Assembly: GCA_951640165.1 (NCBI GenBank)
Contig: OX621252.1
Location: forward strand, 17,071,934-17,135,933
Direction: 5' to 3'
DNA: 64,000 bases
DNA from: Pseudoips prasinana
Taxonomy: Eukaryota > Arthropoda > Insecta > Lepidoptera > Nolidae
The translations under genes and the position numbers were made by a program. The notes under the pieces are model-generated. The model saw only the letters and a program-made list of their open reading frames with translations. It did no database searches and was not told the origin of the DNA. Positions 20,040-30,656 of this stretch are shown here, in pieces (the first letter of the stretch is position 1; every line of letters starts with the position of its first letter).

Positions 20040-21200
20040 ATAAAGCTGGACCAAGTCCGGAAAGAAACATTCAATTCTTATTTGAATTAAGAAGTTATAT
20101 ATTGGGCAATGTTTCTCTATGTTCCTTTACTGTACTGTTCTGAAACTTATAACATATAGAAGTATAACAAAAAAATCACAGTTAAATGTATTCTAATAAC
20201 GTTTTAGCATTGTATTACAAACGCCAGTGAAATGCTATATTTAATTATTTATTAAAAATCAATGTCAGTAATAAATGATATGAAATTTAATTGAAATTAG
20301 CTCCGATCAAATATTCCATTGTCCTTACAATTTTCCCTAAACTAAATCGCTTTTAACACCTAATGGTGTCGATAAGGCATAATTAACTCTATTAATTCTA
20401 CACCTCGAACTAACCACGCCTTAATAGCTGGTCAGATGACACACTGAAATATTCAGGGGTGATCGTTATGTAATGGTTTAATTCTGAGACATATTATTAT
20501 CATATTTTCTTTACATATTACTAGGGCGCCCCGTGTTATTAACCGGGATTTTGTTATTTATTGTGACTTATATGTTAATTCAGGCTATAAAAACCTTAAA
20601 ATAATTTTAATGTCTCACTGAATACACCTAATTTTAAGTATATTTTAAACAAAACAATAATTGAAACATATTTATAATCAAACAAAAACTGAAACACATT
20701 TTTTATAACTTAGTGAAGTTAAGTTACTGTTTGTAACTTATAATTAATTACTTAAAAGTACTTAATAAAATTAAAACCTTTTTTTTCAAGACATTATTTA
20801 AAAAATTAAGTATATAACAATAAATAGTCAAAGAAGGAACAAAGGAACTGATTATACGAGAGGAAATCCATTCCAATATTAATATTTTTTCCAATTATTA
20901 TTTATATATTATGTTATTAGGAGATTTAGTTTTTAAGTGTCCAGTCATCCATTTCAGATTGTATCATTTCATCTCAGCATTCGCAACAACATTATACCGA
21001 TAATTGTACCGCTGATAATTCCGAGGGTGCCATGTGATTCATAAGGACCTTTACTTATTAATATGCGTCACGGACAATTGAAGCGTCTCACAAGGTAACG
21101 TCATAAAAATGAGAAGAACACTTAAATATTCGACCGTATAATATTATCATAGCCCCGCCCTATCGTCCGCCCTCCAAAATAATTCAGTCCGCACCGATAT
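20040..21200. other. AT-rich intergenic DNA
   Basis: I see no gene or clear repeat. Confidence 0.5.
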
Positions 21201-21204
21201 GTTT

Positions 21205-21365
21205 TGGGCATTTGTTTCAAGTAGTATCAACTCATCATGACAGCTATAAGAAGACCACAGCTGGTCAAAAGCCTCCTCCAAGAATCCAAGAATCATCTTG
21301 GGGGGGATATGCTATAAGCGCCACGCTTGGCGGACAGGTTGGCGATCGCAGTTTTCTTTTTGAAT
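21205..21365. repeat. Retroelement 3'-region fragment
   Basis: The words CAGCTGGTCAAAAGCCTCCT and GGACAGGTTGGCGATCGCAG are diverged relatives of the GGACAAAGGCCTCCCC and GCCAACCCGTCTGCC modules seen elsewhere, here in the inverted sense. Frames across it are not gene-like. Confidence 0.5.
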
Positions 21366-22255
21366 GTTTTTACTTAACCCCTAAAATCGGATATATGAAT
21401 TTGGTTGAGATTAAGAATGCAGGTACCCTTAAATATTTAGTTTTGCATTGTTTGAGATTAGGTTTATCCTTTGCATTGCGAATATTATTATTAATTTTAA
21501 TAGATATTAAAATAAAATATTATGAATTTTAGTTCTCTGTTTATCTACATTCTCCGGAAGGGTAATTATAGGGTAGCAATGGGATCCCAAATTTCATCAA
21601 CGAGTGTGTATCGTTCATAGCTTAACGGCACATCGCCTACCCCGGATTGGTAGAGAACGCTGGGAAGAAAGCCGACGGCCGATTAAATTTATGCTTTCCC
21701 ATTTTTGATCTTATAATAGACAGTTTACAATACATTTTCATGTCACCGTTATCACTGCGGTTCTATTGTATTCATAAAATCTGTTCATCGGATTGATTTT
21801 TTACGTGACTGACTAAGAAACACTAAATTAATTATCACTTTTTGTCACCTTTGTATGGCTGTGGTTGGGTAAACTAAACTCCAAATTTGCAAATTAAAAC
21901 CCGTTCTGTTGAATTTAAAAAATCCAAACATTAAAACCTCCACGTTTATAATTGTATTTTTGATATTTATATGCTTCTAATGTGGGATATTCCACAAAAT
22001 TAAATTTATCCCTTTATACAAGGTCAATCAGCTAGTTTGGGTGTTTATGTAGTTTATTGTGTAATAGTCTGGGATTTTTAACATTAATATAACACTAGCT
22101 GTATCCGGCATGCGTTGCAAGTAAAGAAAAATATAATATATTTATTATATTTAATGGATAATAGATACCGAAAACACAAAATATTATTTTTAGCTTATTG
22201 CTATCAAACTTCCCTGTATCGGGGTTAATGGAGATTATCTGACAATTTCATCGAA
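21366..22255. other. Intergenic DNA with a Helitron 3' scar
   Basis: Mostly AT-rich. At 22095 the plus strand reads CTAGCTGTATCCGGCATGCG, the reverse of a second Helitron-type 3' end (GCATGCCGGATACAGCTAG). Its 5' end could not be placed. Confidence 0.5.
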
Positions 22256-22257
22256 AT

Positions 22258-22477
22258 GTACAGACGCCAGCACATCCAGCTATCCCAATCTGTCAAATTT
22301 CTTTTATAGATTTTCAACTTTATCACATGAGCACAAGTTTCACTTTCAATTGGGGAAAATTGACAGATTGGGGTAGCTTATTTTATAGACTTTCAACTTT
22401 ATCACAAAGGCATAAGGTTCACGTTCAATTGGGGAAATTTGACAGTTTGGGGTAGTTTGATGTGCTGGCCTCTGTAC
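22258..22477. mobile_element. MITE with GTACAG ends and an internal duplication
   Basis: The left end GTACAGACGCCAGCACATCC and the right end, reverse complement GTACAGAGGCCAGCACATC, are inverted. Internally the block from ATAGACTTTCAACTTTATCA to GACAGTTTGGGG repeats the preceding block from ATAGATTTTCAACTTTATCA to GACAGATTGGGG, making this copy about 80 bp longer than its relatives at 33923-34063 and 38865-38995. Confidence 0.82.
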
Positions 22478-22546
22478 CTACATACAGTTTTATTTTGTTT
22501 TTTAAATATCCTAATATAACAGCGCCATCTCTCCCAAACTTAGCAA

Positions 22547-22584
22547 AACTTGTACTATAGATACTAGTATCTATAGTACAAGTT
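22547..22584. repeat. Perfect 38-bp palindrome without spacer
   Basis: The sequence equals its own reverse complement, centred on CTAG, with half-site AACTTGTACTATAGATACT. The preceding bases (CCAAACTTAGCAAAACTTGTA) resemble the SINE B/C 3' module, so it may be a head-to-head junction of SINE-derived DNA. Confidence 0.9.
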
Positions 22585-22589
22585 GCCTA

Positions 22590-23160
22590 GGCAACGGGTT
22601 TAGGTAATAATTTACTTTTTTATAAAAATATAATAAATAATATGCTCAGAAAACAACCGGATCAAGAAAAATAGACATGTTTATTTACACAAATTTTGTC
22701 TTGTGTGGGAATGCACCCGCAACTTTTGGATGAGAAGGCAGGGTCACTGCCAACTGAGTCACTATTATGTATATAGATTAAAAGTATTAAAAAATAATAA
22801 GTACATAATTACTTTTATTATTATTTCAAACTGCAGTCGTCCCCGCTCTTACATAAATATCCGTAAACACACTCGTTTACCACAACATATTCACTACATA
22901 ATTCTAAGCAAACAATAAAACGCATTAAAGGAGAGGGTGGCTAGATCCCTAGGGCTGGCACGAGCGTGGGAGCCCGCCAGTAATTAGGTAACATGGCGAC
23001 ACGGTGACACCCCTTGATTGTTAAGATTATAGTCGGTCGAGTTTATTACGTGCAAGCTAGCTAAAATCTCAGGAAATTTCTATTTGCTTTGTGGAAAGCT
23101 TTTGTAGGAAGAAGAAAAATAGTATAAATGAATTCTATTCCAGTCTTTAAGTAAATACAA
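22590..23160. other. Intergenic DNA
   Basis: No gene recognised. A weak tRNA-like remnant (GTGTGGGAATGCACCCGCAA) sits at about 22702-22721. A GC-richer patch of unknown nature spans 22930-23015. Confidence 0.45.
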
Positions 23161-23162
23161 TG

Positions 23163-23350
23163 CTAATATTAGGGAATTGATTCCCTGAGTCGCGGGGTTC
23201 TTCACAAACATATAATTGACGGACACAAAGTATGTACATCCAGACGCAGAATAACTACTTAGGGTTATACAAATAGTTGTCCTGTTCGGGAATTGAATCC
23301 GGGTCACGGAGTGGTGAGGTGTGTATCTTATCCGGTGCGCTACTCGTGCA
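23163..23350 (-). repeat. tRNA-headed SINE, family A
   Basis: The body with CACAAACATATAATTGACGG continues to the inverted B box CGGGAATTGAATCCGGG and a head ending CTCGTGCAGT. It is diverged. Confidence 0.78.
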
Positions 23351-23659
23351 GTAAAATGATATGTTTCGAAGTCTTAGTTGTGGGACTATCTTTCGTGCCT
23401 CGGAGAGTGAGTGAAGCAGTCAGTTTCGGTTGTCATGAGAATATCTACGTCAATCAGTACCGGTGAGAATCCAAATAGAATCAGATATCTAGTCATAATA
23501 CTTTAATTACTCTTATTAGGTGAGCGAATAATTCTGGTAACTAGCCATAACAGGTTAGAACGGAAGCTAGGTTAGAGGAAAAAGAAGAATAATTGTTTAA
23601 ATATTTTACATTCAAAATGTGCAGTTAACATGATTTTACCCTGTCTTTCTCTTTTTTTT

Positions 23660-23915
23660 TTGATGTGTGGTGACGGCATAGAATATCATTACCCCATCTC
23701 ATCCCGTTGGGGGCGTAGAAAACGACCGAGGGAATACCTACCAGAGATCGGGCAGCAGCGTTTTTCTGTAAAATTTAACCATCAAACTGCAATCGCCAAC
23801 CCGTCTGCCAAGCGTGGCGATTATGGCATATCCCCCCATTCTTTCGCTTCTCCCTTCTCTTTCACTTTGGGCCTCCCCTTTTGTAAAACATTGGACGTAC
23901 TTTGGCTGACATGAT
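23660..23915 (+). repeat. Retroelement 3'-region repeat
   Basis: It carries ATTACCCCATCTCATCCCG, CAATCGCCAACCCGTCTGCC and ACGTACTTTGGCTGACATGA. The layout matches 3730-3896 extended by about 100 bp. It is non-coding, and frames here are not gene-like. Confidence 0.6.
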
Positions 23916-23995
23916 CATGACTCTTTTTTATTTCAAGATTTTCAATCAATAATATTATTTTGCTTTGATAGATATAACAACATTATGTTTATTAA

Positions 23996-24061
23996 GTCAA
24001 TTAAAAACTATTCATTTACTATATTATCAATATATAGTAAATGAATAGTTTTTTAATTGAC
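23996..24061. repeat. 29-30-bp hairpin
   Basis: The left arm 23996-24024 and right arm 24032-24061 are inverted copies with one bulged T and a 7-base loop. The arm begins GTCAATTAAAAACTATTCAT. The surroundings are AT-rich. Confidence 0.85.
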
Positions 24062-25020
24062 TCTTTTAAAAATATGTAGAAGTTTAAAAACATTTTGTCC
24101 CATTCATCCAGACGTCAAATATTATTCTAATCAATCAAATCCTTTACATCAACATTTCTTACATATATCTCCCGTACAAATCACATTTTGTGAACAAAGT
24201 TAAGCACTCCCCATTTGTTCCTTAACTACTGTAAAAATACAAGTTCATGAAAAATTACGGCCTATTCAACCAGACGTGAAATAATATTGTAATTAATAAA
24301 ATTCTCGGAAGTTTGTACAATAAAATTTCTTACCAATATCTCTATGTTTAATAATCACCGCTTAACATGCTTGCCATGCATGAGAACTAAAATTATGTCT
24401 AATAAACTGCACTTAGCAAAGGTCTGCATGTGATATGTTGGCGGAATTTACCAGTTGTAATGTAATAAACACAAAACTTAAAGGCTAAGTATGCACAGTC
24501 ACAGAATAAATACTTAAAATCCAAGTACAGACTAATATAAACCGTATCACAACTTATAAGGGTTACTTTTGCTCTGACCATTCTAGAATTAGTCTATTTC
24601 GCCCTTGCTTTGTACACTAAACCCGAACACGTCCACTGTGGCGCTAATAAGTCAGACTTCTACAACAAAATAATTACGACCAAATATTGATCTTAACTTT
24701 CCTATTGGAAATGAGATAGATGGCTTGAGATGGATATAAGACGCAGAAAAAACATCGTTTATCTAAAAGTTTTACAAAAGAATAAGGCTGAGATTCATTC
24801 ATTTTTTTACTCACTAGTAAATAATGTCCTACCCGAAAAGGGAACGATTTTATAATGCACCATTTTGCTGTTATCTCGTAGTTACAATCAAAGAAATGGA
24901 CCACTCGATCGCAATTCAATCAGCGCTTCCCCTTTTGTAGTGTTCTGGCTCACCATTGAATGGATTGCTCTTGACTCTGTTAACACCAATATCAACAAAG
25001 AAATAACGTATTTTCTTTTG
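24062..25020. other. Upstream region of the nerfin-1 gene
   Basis: No coding sequence. Two diverged direct copies of about 100 bp start near 24097 and 24258; both carry the motif CCAGACGT after CATTCA or TATTCAA, and both end in TTTCTTAC and ATATCTC. The end of the region (25000-25026) looks like an intron 3' end: a T-rich tract, then TTACAG. Confidence 0.5.
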
Positions 25021-25026
25021 TTACAG

Positions 25027-25127
25027 GTCTAAGAAATATGTTTGTCAATGCCAGTAAAGAACATCAACAAAATGACTACAAAAACCAGTAAACAAAAAAG
25101 ATATTACTTTTTACCGGACATATAAAT
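25027..25127 (+). promoter_or_regulatory. nerfin-1 5' leader segment with a 17-codon upstream ORF
   Basis: TTTTCTTTTGTTACAG|GTC at 25026/25027 is a plausible 3' splice site, so the leader is probably spliced from an upstream exon. Within the leader an ATG at 25038 opens a 17-codon frame that ends at TAA 25089-25091, 36 bases before the main ATG and in the same frame. The TAA rules out an N-terminal extension of the main protein from within this segment. The uORF could dampen translation of the downstream gene; that is inference. Confidence 0.6.
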
Positions 25128-28100
25128 ATGGAAGCGGCATTGCCACATTTCCACCGGTTGACATCTTCGCGGTTTTACCAACAATATGCGGCGCCTCCAG
25201 TCAACATCTCCAGCAACTATCTTCATGATCTCATCCCACAACAGCATCCAACTCTACTACAGCAATACTTGGCCTATTATAATGAGCCCTTACTCCCACT
25301 AGATTTGTCCCTTAAATCAACGACCCCGATAACCCCTCCATGCACGCCGCCACCCTCTCAAAAAAGAAAAGCTACCGATGAAAATAAATCAGTAAAATCA
25401 CCTAAAATATTTCGACACTTCGAAGACAGTGATAGTAACGAAATTGAAGATAAAACTGAGAAAAGAAAATTAGATGACGATAATTCTAACGACAGTGACA
25501 GTCCTGAAGCTAAAAAACTAAAATTTACAAAACAGTTCTTTGAAGAACTGAAATCATGTTTACCGCAAGAAGAAGGGACTCCTAATAGAAGTGACAGAAG
25601 TTCACCTGATGTAGTGGAGATAAAAGATGTGGAAGAGCGCCCGAAGAAATCTCCTAAGCCTTCAACACAACCAACTAAAAAGAGCAAAGCTGTTAGAAGG
25701 CTTATGTTCGACGAAGACAAAACGTCTCCAGTGTCAGGTACCATCATACGAGACTTAGCTGAAGATGAAACCCTCGTCGTTCGCAAGGTAATTGAAATGT
25801 TATTTCATGCAAATCGCTCACTCTATAAACAAAGGAAAACATTTACAGCAAACTGCAAACAAAATCCAATCGCATATATGCACGTAGCTAAAATAAATGG
25901 CAAAGTTGCACAGGAACTATTAATTAGACGTTCTTACCATACCATTACAGCGGTTGCACGGTGACTTGCCTTATCGCTTTGGCAATTAAACAAGTATCAA
26001 ATCGAGTATTATGCTGCATTTTGCGCTAATAACAACCCTAAGAGTGAACCGCGACGTTTACCGCTGGGGGTGGGTCCCCGGAACATTAAAATCCGAAATA
26101 AATCGTAGTTTCGATACTACCGTATATTTCCTTTGAATTGAGATAGTGAGCTGAAACGTTCAATTTAGACGTAATAAAAATGTTAATTATATGGAATTAT
26201 TTAATAGTCTTAATAGTTGATTTGATAAGAAAAAGCATTTTAGTTGTGAATGTTGCCTCGCATGTACATAATGGTGGTTTTTGTAGGGAGACATTGATCC
26301 AGCGTTTAACGTGGTGGAAGTGACGGAGGAGGCGAAGGCTCTGATATCGGCGATAGAAAATAGACTAGGCCGGTATATATGCAGACTGTGTCGACGTCTC
26401 TACAGCGACGCATTTGCGCTAGCACAGCACCGATGCTCTAGGATTGTTCACATTGAATATCGATGTCCTGAATGTGACAAGGTAATTTTTTTCGGTATTT
26501 ATCTAGTTCTAGATAACCCGGTAAACTTCGTATTACCTAAATTTATATATAGTATATGTTTTTTACATAATGATTAATCCGTGAGATTAATCAGTGTTAC
26601 AAACATACCAACAAATAACTTACATAACCTACAATTTTTTATCGGTCCATACCGGTTATGGCACATCATTTTCATTTTCCTTCTATTATCAAATTCCTAA
26701 AAACTTGCTCACAATTCAAATGAATATAATAGATATATTTATTTAAATTAAATACAACACAATTATAAAGTAGTTCATGAATTTAATGATTTCTGATAAT
26801 CGATGTTTTTTATCCTTTTTTGCGGTGCACAAAGATGAAAGTTTTCCGAAGCGCAAACAAGCGACGTTCAAGCGTAATTTCAAGTTCTTTGGCACTAAGT
26901 AACAATGCCAAAAGTATTACTATATCAGAGTTCGACTTATTGTTTGTTTTCAAATATAAATGCGCTCAGAAAAAGATATAACAAGCACTCATTTCTTGGA
27001 TTTTTACAAATTTTTCATAACCAAAATTAGCCAAACCAGTCCAGCCGTTCTCAAATTTGAGCGAGACTAACGAACGACAATCAACTTTATTCTCCGTTTA
27101 ACTTATCGATGACTGTTATCAATATTCCCACGTGAATGCCTACTAACCAATAATTGATAAAACACCCTTTGAATTTAATGTCATCCCAATTCATAGCTAT
27201 ATCCTCATCAATGAATTAACAATTAACACTACTAGAGGTGGTCCATATTTCTGTTCCTCATTTGTTGCGTGGGAATGTTCAAATGAGGGTGCAACGTAGG
27301 TAACACTTGTTACATTTCCATGGGAAGCCACGTAGAGTGGTGACGAATGTTTGCTTTTTTGTTTGTTTACTATCAGTGAGATGTATGGAGATAGTAACAG
27401 TGGAACCTTATTTTCACATGCATAAGAACCATTTTCTGTTACGTCGACTGTATAAGGGAGCTCTGCCAATTGACACGTCGCGTGATGCATGATAGGAGAA
27501 TATTAACGCTTGCATTATGTAAGGAGAGACTATTATTATAGAAAAAATACTCGCAGTAAACAAACAATTATTGTAATTCAACCTCAATACTAACCACTTT
27601 GTTGTTGTTTTCATAAGGACGATTCGTAATAGTTTGTAATGACTAACTTGAAATACAAAAAAAGTTGTGTGTAATTTTTTACTAAATTAGATTAACTACT
27701 AGAGCCACCAATTACATAATTATGCAAACATTTTTTGGCGGTCATCTTAATGCTTAGTTTGTCTAAGAGTGTAACCACATTAATCGACGCGGAATCGGCT
27801 AAAGCCGGTCAAAAAACTATTTATGCTGACGGAAAAGAGTGTTACTAATAGCTTTCGCATCGGCTCGGCTCGGCCGACGCGATGCGACACCGGCCGACGG
27901 CGAAACGAGCCGTTTGTCGATTAGCTGATCGCATCCGTACGGCGCTAAATCCAGTAGAACGTTTCCGACTGCTGCTGAACAGCGCTGGAGACGGTCGAAC
28001 GGCGTTTAACGGCAGTTGAATCATCCGCTCGCATGCCTTCATCTCCGACGTCAGCCGAACGGCGCCGCGGCGCTGGAGACGGCCGAGTACCGATAGAAAT

Positions 28101-29765
28101 AAGTGTCGATATCGATCGACACTTATTTCTTAAACTCAAGTTGAAAAACTAAAAATGAAAGGCCAGAACGTCCGTACAGCTGAGAGCGCACGTTTAAATC
28201 TGCGATGAAAGCATTTGTGAATATTTTCGGGGTCATGACACGACCACGACTGTCGACTGAGGAACGCATGCAAACATCCGTCGCGACCGCTGTTCGGAGA
28301 TGTCGACTGCCGAACGTAATTGAATAGAGGCCGTAACAGCCATTGGGAGGAGTCGACTGCCGAACGTAAGTGAAAGCCGTCGTGACGGCCGTTCGGAGTA
28401 ATCGACTGCCGATCTCATGCCAACAGCTAATCGGCGATAGGCCGAGTAGTGTGGTGATACGCACTCGGCTTAAGCCGATTCCACGTCGATTAATGTGGTT
28501 ACACCCTTAGTGGGTACCCTTAGTTCACAATATTATGTTATATATATTTCTTATAAAATCTACTTTGTTAAATATTATCGTAGTTTAATGCCTAGTTCTA
28601 TTGCCGTAATAATAATTTAAATACGGTACCTCATCTTTACCCCGCTCAGCAAGTTTATCGATGTTAGAATATTATATCAAAGATTGAGAAACAAGTAAAT
28701 GTCCCTATGACCCACGCATTTTATTTTTAAACAATTTTTCGGGTCTCAAAACCAAGATTTTCCTATTTGCCTAGGTATTCAACTGTCCCGCAAATCTAGC
28801 ATCTCACCGACGCTGGCATAAGCCTCGGGTGCCAGGAGTTACTAAGCGTCGAGAGCCGCCAGTTGCCGATGCAGGCCGGTTTCCCTGCCAGCGGTGCGGG
28901 AAGCTGTTCCGAAGACAAGCCTATCTCAGGAAGCACATGCTGGCTCATGAACAACCTGAGAGTGAGGCAGAGAAGGAGCCCTCCGCATTCCGAAAGGTCC
29001 ATGTGGAGTACCCTACTTATCCAACGGTAAGTGATGAGTTGTAGATTCTGGTTTATTGTTTATTTAAGCGTGTTGTGATCTACAACTAAAACAGAGCAGT
29101 ATGTACTATAATTGTCTTCTTATATTTCTTTTAATGACATACTATGAGTATTATATAAACGTCACCATGCTTGAAGTGCACAATTTTGGAATAGCAATCC
29201 AAATTATGGAGACTTCCTGCGTAACAGTTATTTAGTTTAATCACTATTCATATTCGTCCAGTATGTGTAAGACCCGTATCCATAGCTAATTGTAAAAATA
29301 CACCGATCAGTTTAAGAGATTTTCTATCTTTTGATATTTTAACAACTTAAATATAATTTAACGTATATTTGATAAAACCTTTACAAGTTAATAAGTGTCT
29401 CAAAATTTTGTTAAGTAAGTGGGCCAAAGGATTTAACTACTCCAGGCTGCTTGCTTTTCGTCTGATTTTCCTTGGGCAGTACTTTTAATTTTATACCTAA
29501 TACGCGAGGACTCAATATGGATCTTCTTTAATTAGTTCAAGTAAAGGTACGTCTAGAATACCATTTTATCCTTTAACTTTTCGAACAGGAAACCCTACGG
29601 GACAGCAACTTCAACAACTTCTGGAGCAAGATTCCTCCACCTCAGCAAGATCTCTCATGGGAAGGGGTACAGCCTCGCTGCGCATCCTCGTGTTCCTCCG
29701 AAGACTCGCGGAGTCTTGACGTCACGGGTTCTGAAGACGAGGGCGGGGGTGCGGGGGACGGGTGA
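25128..29765 (+). CDS. nerfin-1: Nerfin-1/INSM1-family zinc-finger transcription factor, four coding exons
   Basis: The coding exons are 25128-25787, 26287-26481, 28775-29026 and 29589-29765, which encode 427 residues; all three introns are GT-AG and phase 0. Residues 57-63 are PLDLSLK, a CtBP-corepressor-type motif. Residues 80-190 are acidic and basic low complexity with KKSKAVRRL near 184-192. Finger 1 uses C252, C255, H268 and C270; finger 2 uses C280, C283, H296 and H300 ([17 protein letters not shown]); finger 3 uses C323, C326, H339 and H343. The finger 1-2 block is the hallmark of INSM1, Nerfin-1 and EGL-46, which act in the nucleus to promote neuronal differentiation and axon guidance. 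Intron 2 splits finger 2 between K285 and V286. The ATG (AATATGG) is a good Kozak match and is preceded by an in-frame stop. The tail after finger 3 is short and acidic, ending at TGA 29763-29765. The gene looks intact; Drosophila Nerfin-1 is of similar size. Confidence 0.93.
27764..28511. mobile_element. GC-rich inverted-repeat element with 50-bp tandem units, in nerfin-1 intron 2
   Basis: The left end, near GTGTAACCACATTAATCGAC (27770), and the right end, reverse complement GTGTAACCACATTAATCGAC, are inverted over about 40 bases including the imperfect palindrome CGGCTAAAGCCG. The middle has a hairpin (28095-28130, 16-bp arms). An array with an exact 50-bp period follows: GTCGACTG at 28252, 28302 and 28352, and a variant at 28401. 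It is strikingly GC- and CpG-rich against its AT-rich host intron. No transposase is present. The terminal GGGTGT-like ends recall PIF/Harbinger elements, but a clean target duplication was not found. Confidence 0.78.
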
Positions 29766-30530
29766 CGACGCGTCCTGCGACCCGTGCCGCGGCTTCCGTC
29801 GTACGCACCCGTCGCTAGCGCACTCTACCCATACGCAGCGTATGGACATGATACGCAGATGTATTTCTCTTAAAGAATGCACTAGTAGAAGACCTAATCT
29901 TACATTTTATCATACTACCGTTATAATCATCTACAATATGGCTACCAGTTCCGTACTCTTATTCTCACAAAAATTCGCCGTTATTTTAAAACACATAGGT
30001 ATATCAAGACAACTCAATCCTTTTTTAATATGACGTTTATAATTAGCCTAGGAGGCTTTCACTGCTTCACCGGGCAATTATATAAGATAAGATCTGATCT
30101 AATTGAGGCTAGCGTTGGGCTGGTGCCCGATTCAGAATAGCAGAATGCATTTCATTCGTCGTTATCTACTCACGCTATTTTAACTCATATATTTGGGAAC
30201 GGCCAGTAATAGAACTGCGGTCGCCTACTCGCTTACCAAGTCCCTACAAATGGCAATGGCAAAACCCTTAGTGGAGGCCTATGTTCAACAGTGGACGCTA
30301 TCTGGATATAATATGGAGTAAATTAATTATTTTCATTAATTAATTCGCCGATCGTTTAACGTAAGTTGTAAATTAGAAGGCGACTTTGATAATTTAATCT
30401 TTCTTGAGCTACTTCTGTCACTATACCTTATATTGGTACCTACGACCTTCAAAACACAAAAATGTAAGATTTATTCGTCCAATATGATTCAAAACTGATG
30501 ATATTTTCTGGTACTGTTTTAACAATAAAT
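29766..30530 (+). other. Probable nerfin-1 3' untranslated region, including repeat scars
   Basis: The stretch after the stop codon has no coding potential. An AATAAA poly(A) signal occurs at 30524-30529; no earlier canonical signal was found. A retroelement 3'-end scar (TGGAGGCCTATGTTCAACAG) lies at 30272-30291. Where the transcript really ends cannot be seen. Confidence 0.4.
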
Positions 30531-30656
30531 ATTAACTGTTTTAGGTACAATATATTACTTCATCAACATCACATCAGCCAAAAGATATCCACGGCTGGAC
30601 ATATACCATAGACATATATTGATTATTTCATTGACTTCGAATCAGTATTAGAATCT

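Noticed and set aside
25358..25786. 142-codon minus-strand ORF opposite nerfin-1 exon 1
   Set aside because: Serine- and leucine-rich shadow of the acidic, lysine-rich sense protein; no independent features.
27845..28464. Several overlapping minus-strand ORFs in the GC-rich element
   Set aside because: They arise from GC-rich tandem repeats with few stops, overlap in different frames and have no domain.
28800..29026. nerfin-1 exon 3 starting at 28800 after the TCTAG acceptor
   Set aside because: It would break the reading phase and destroy finger 2; the acceptor at 28774/28775 preserves both.
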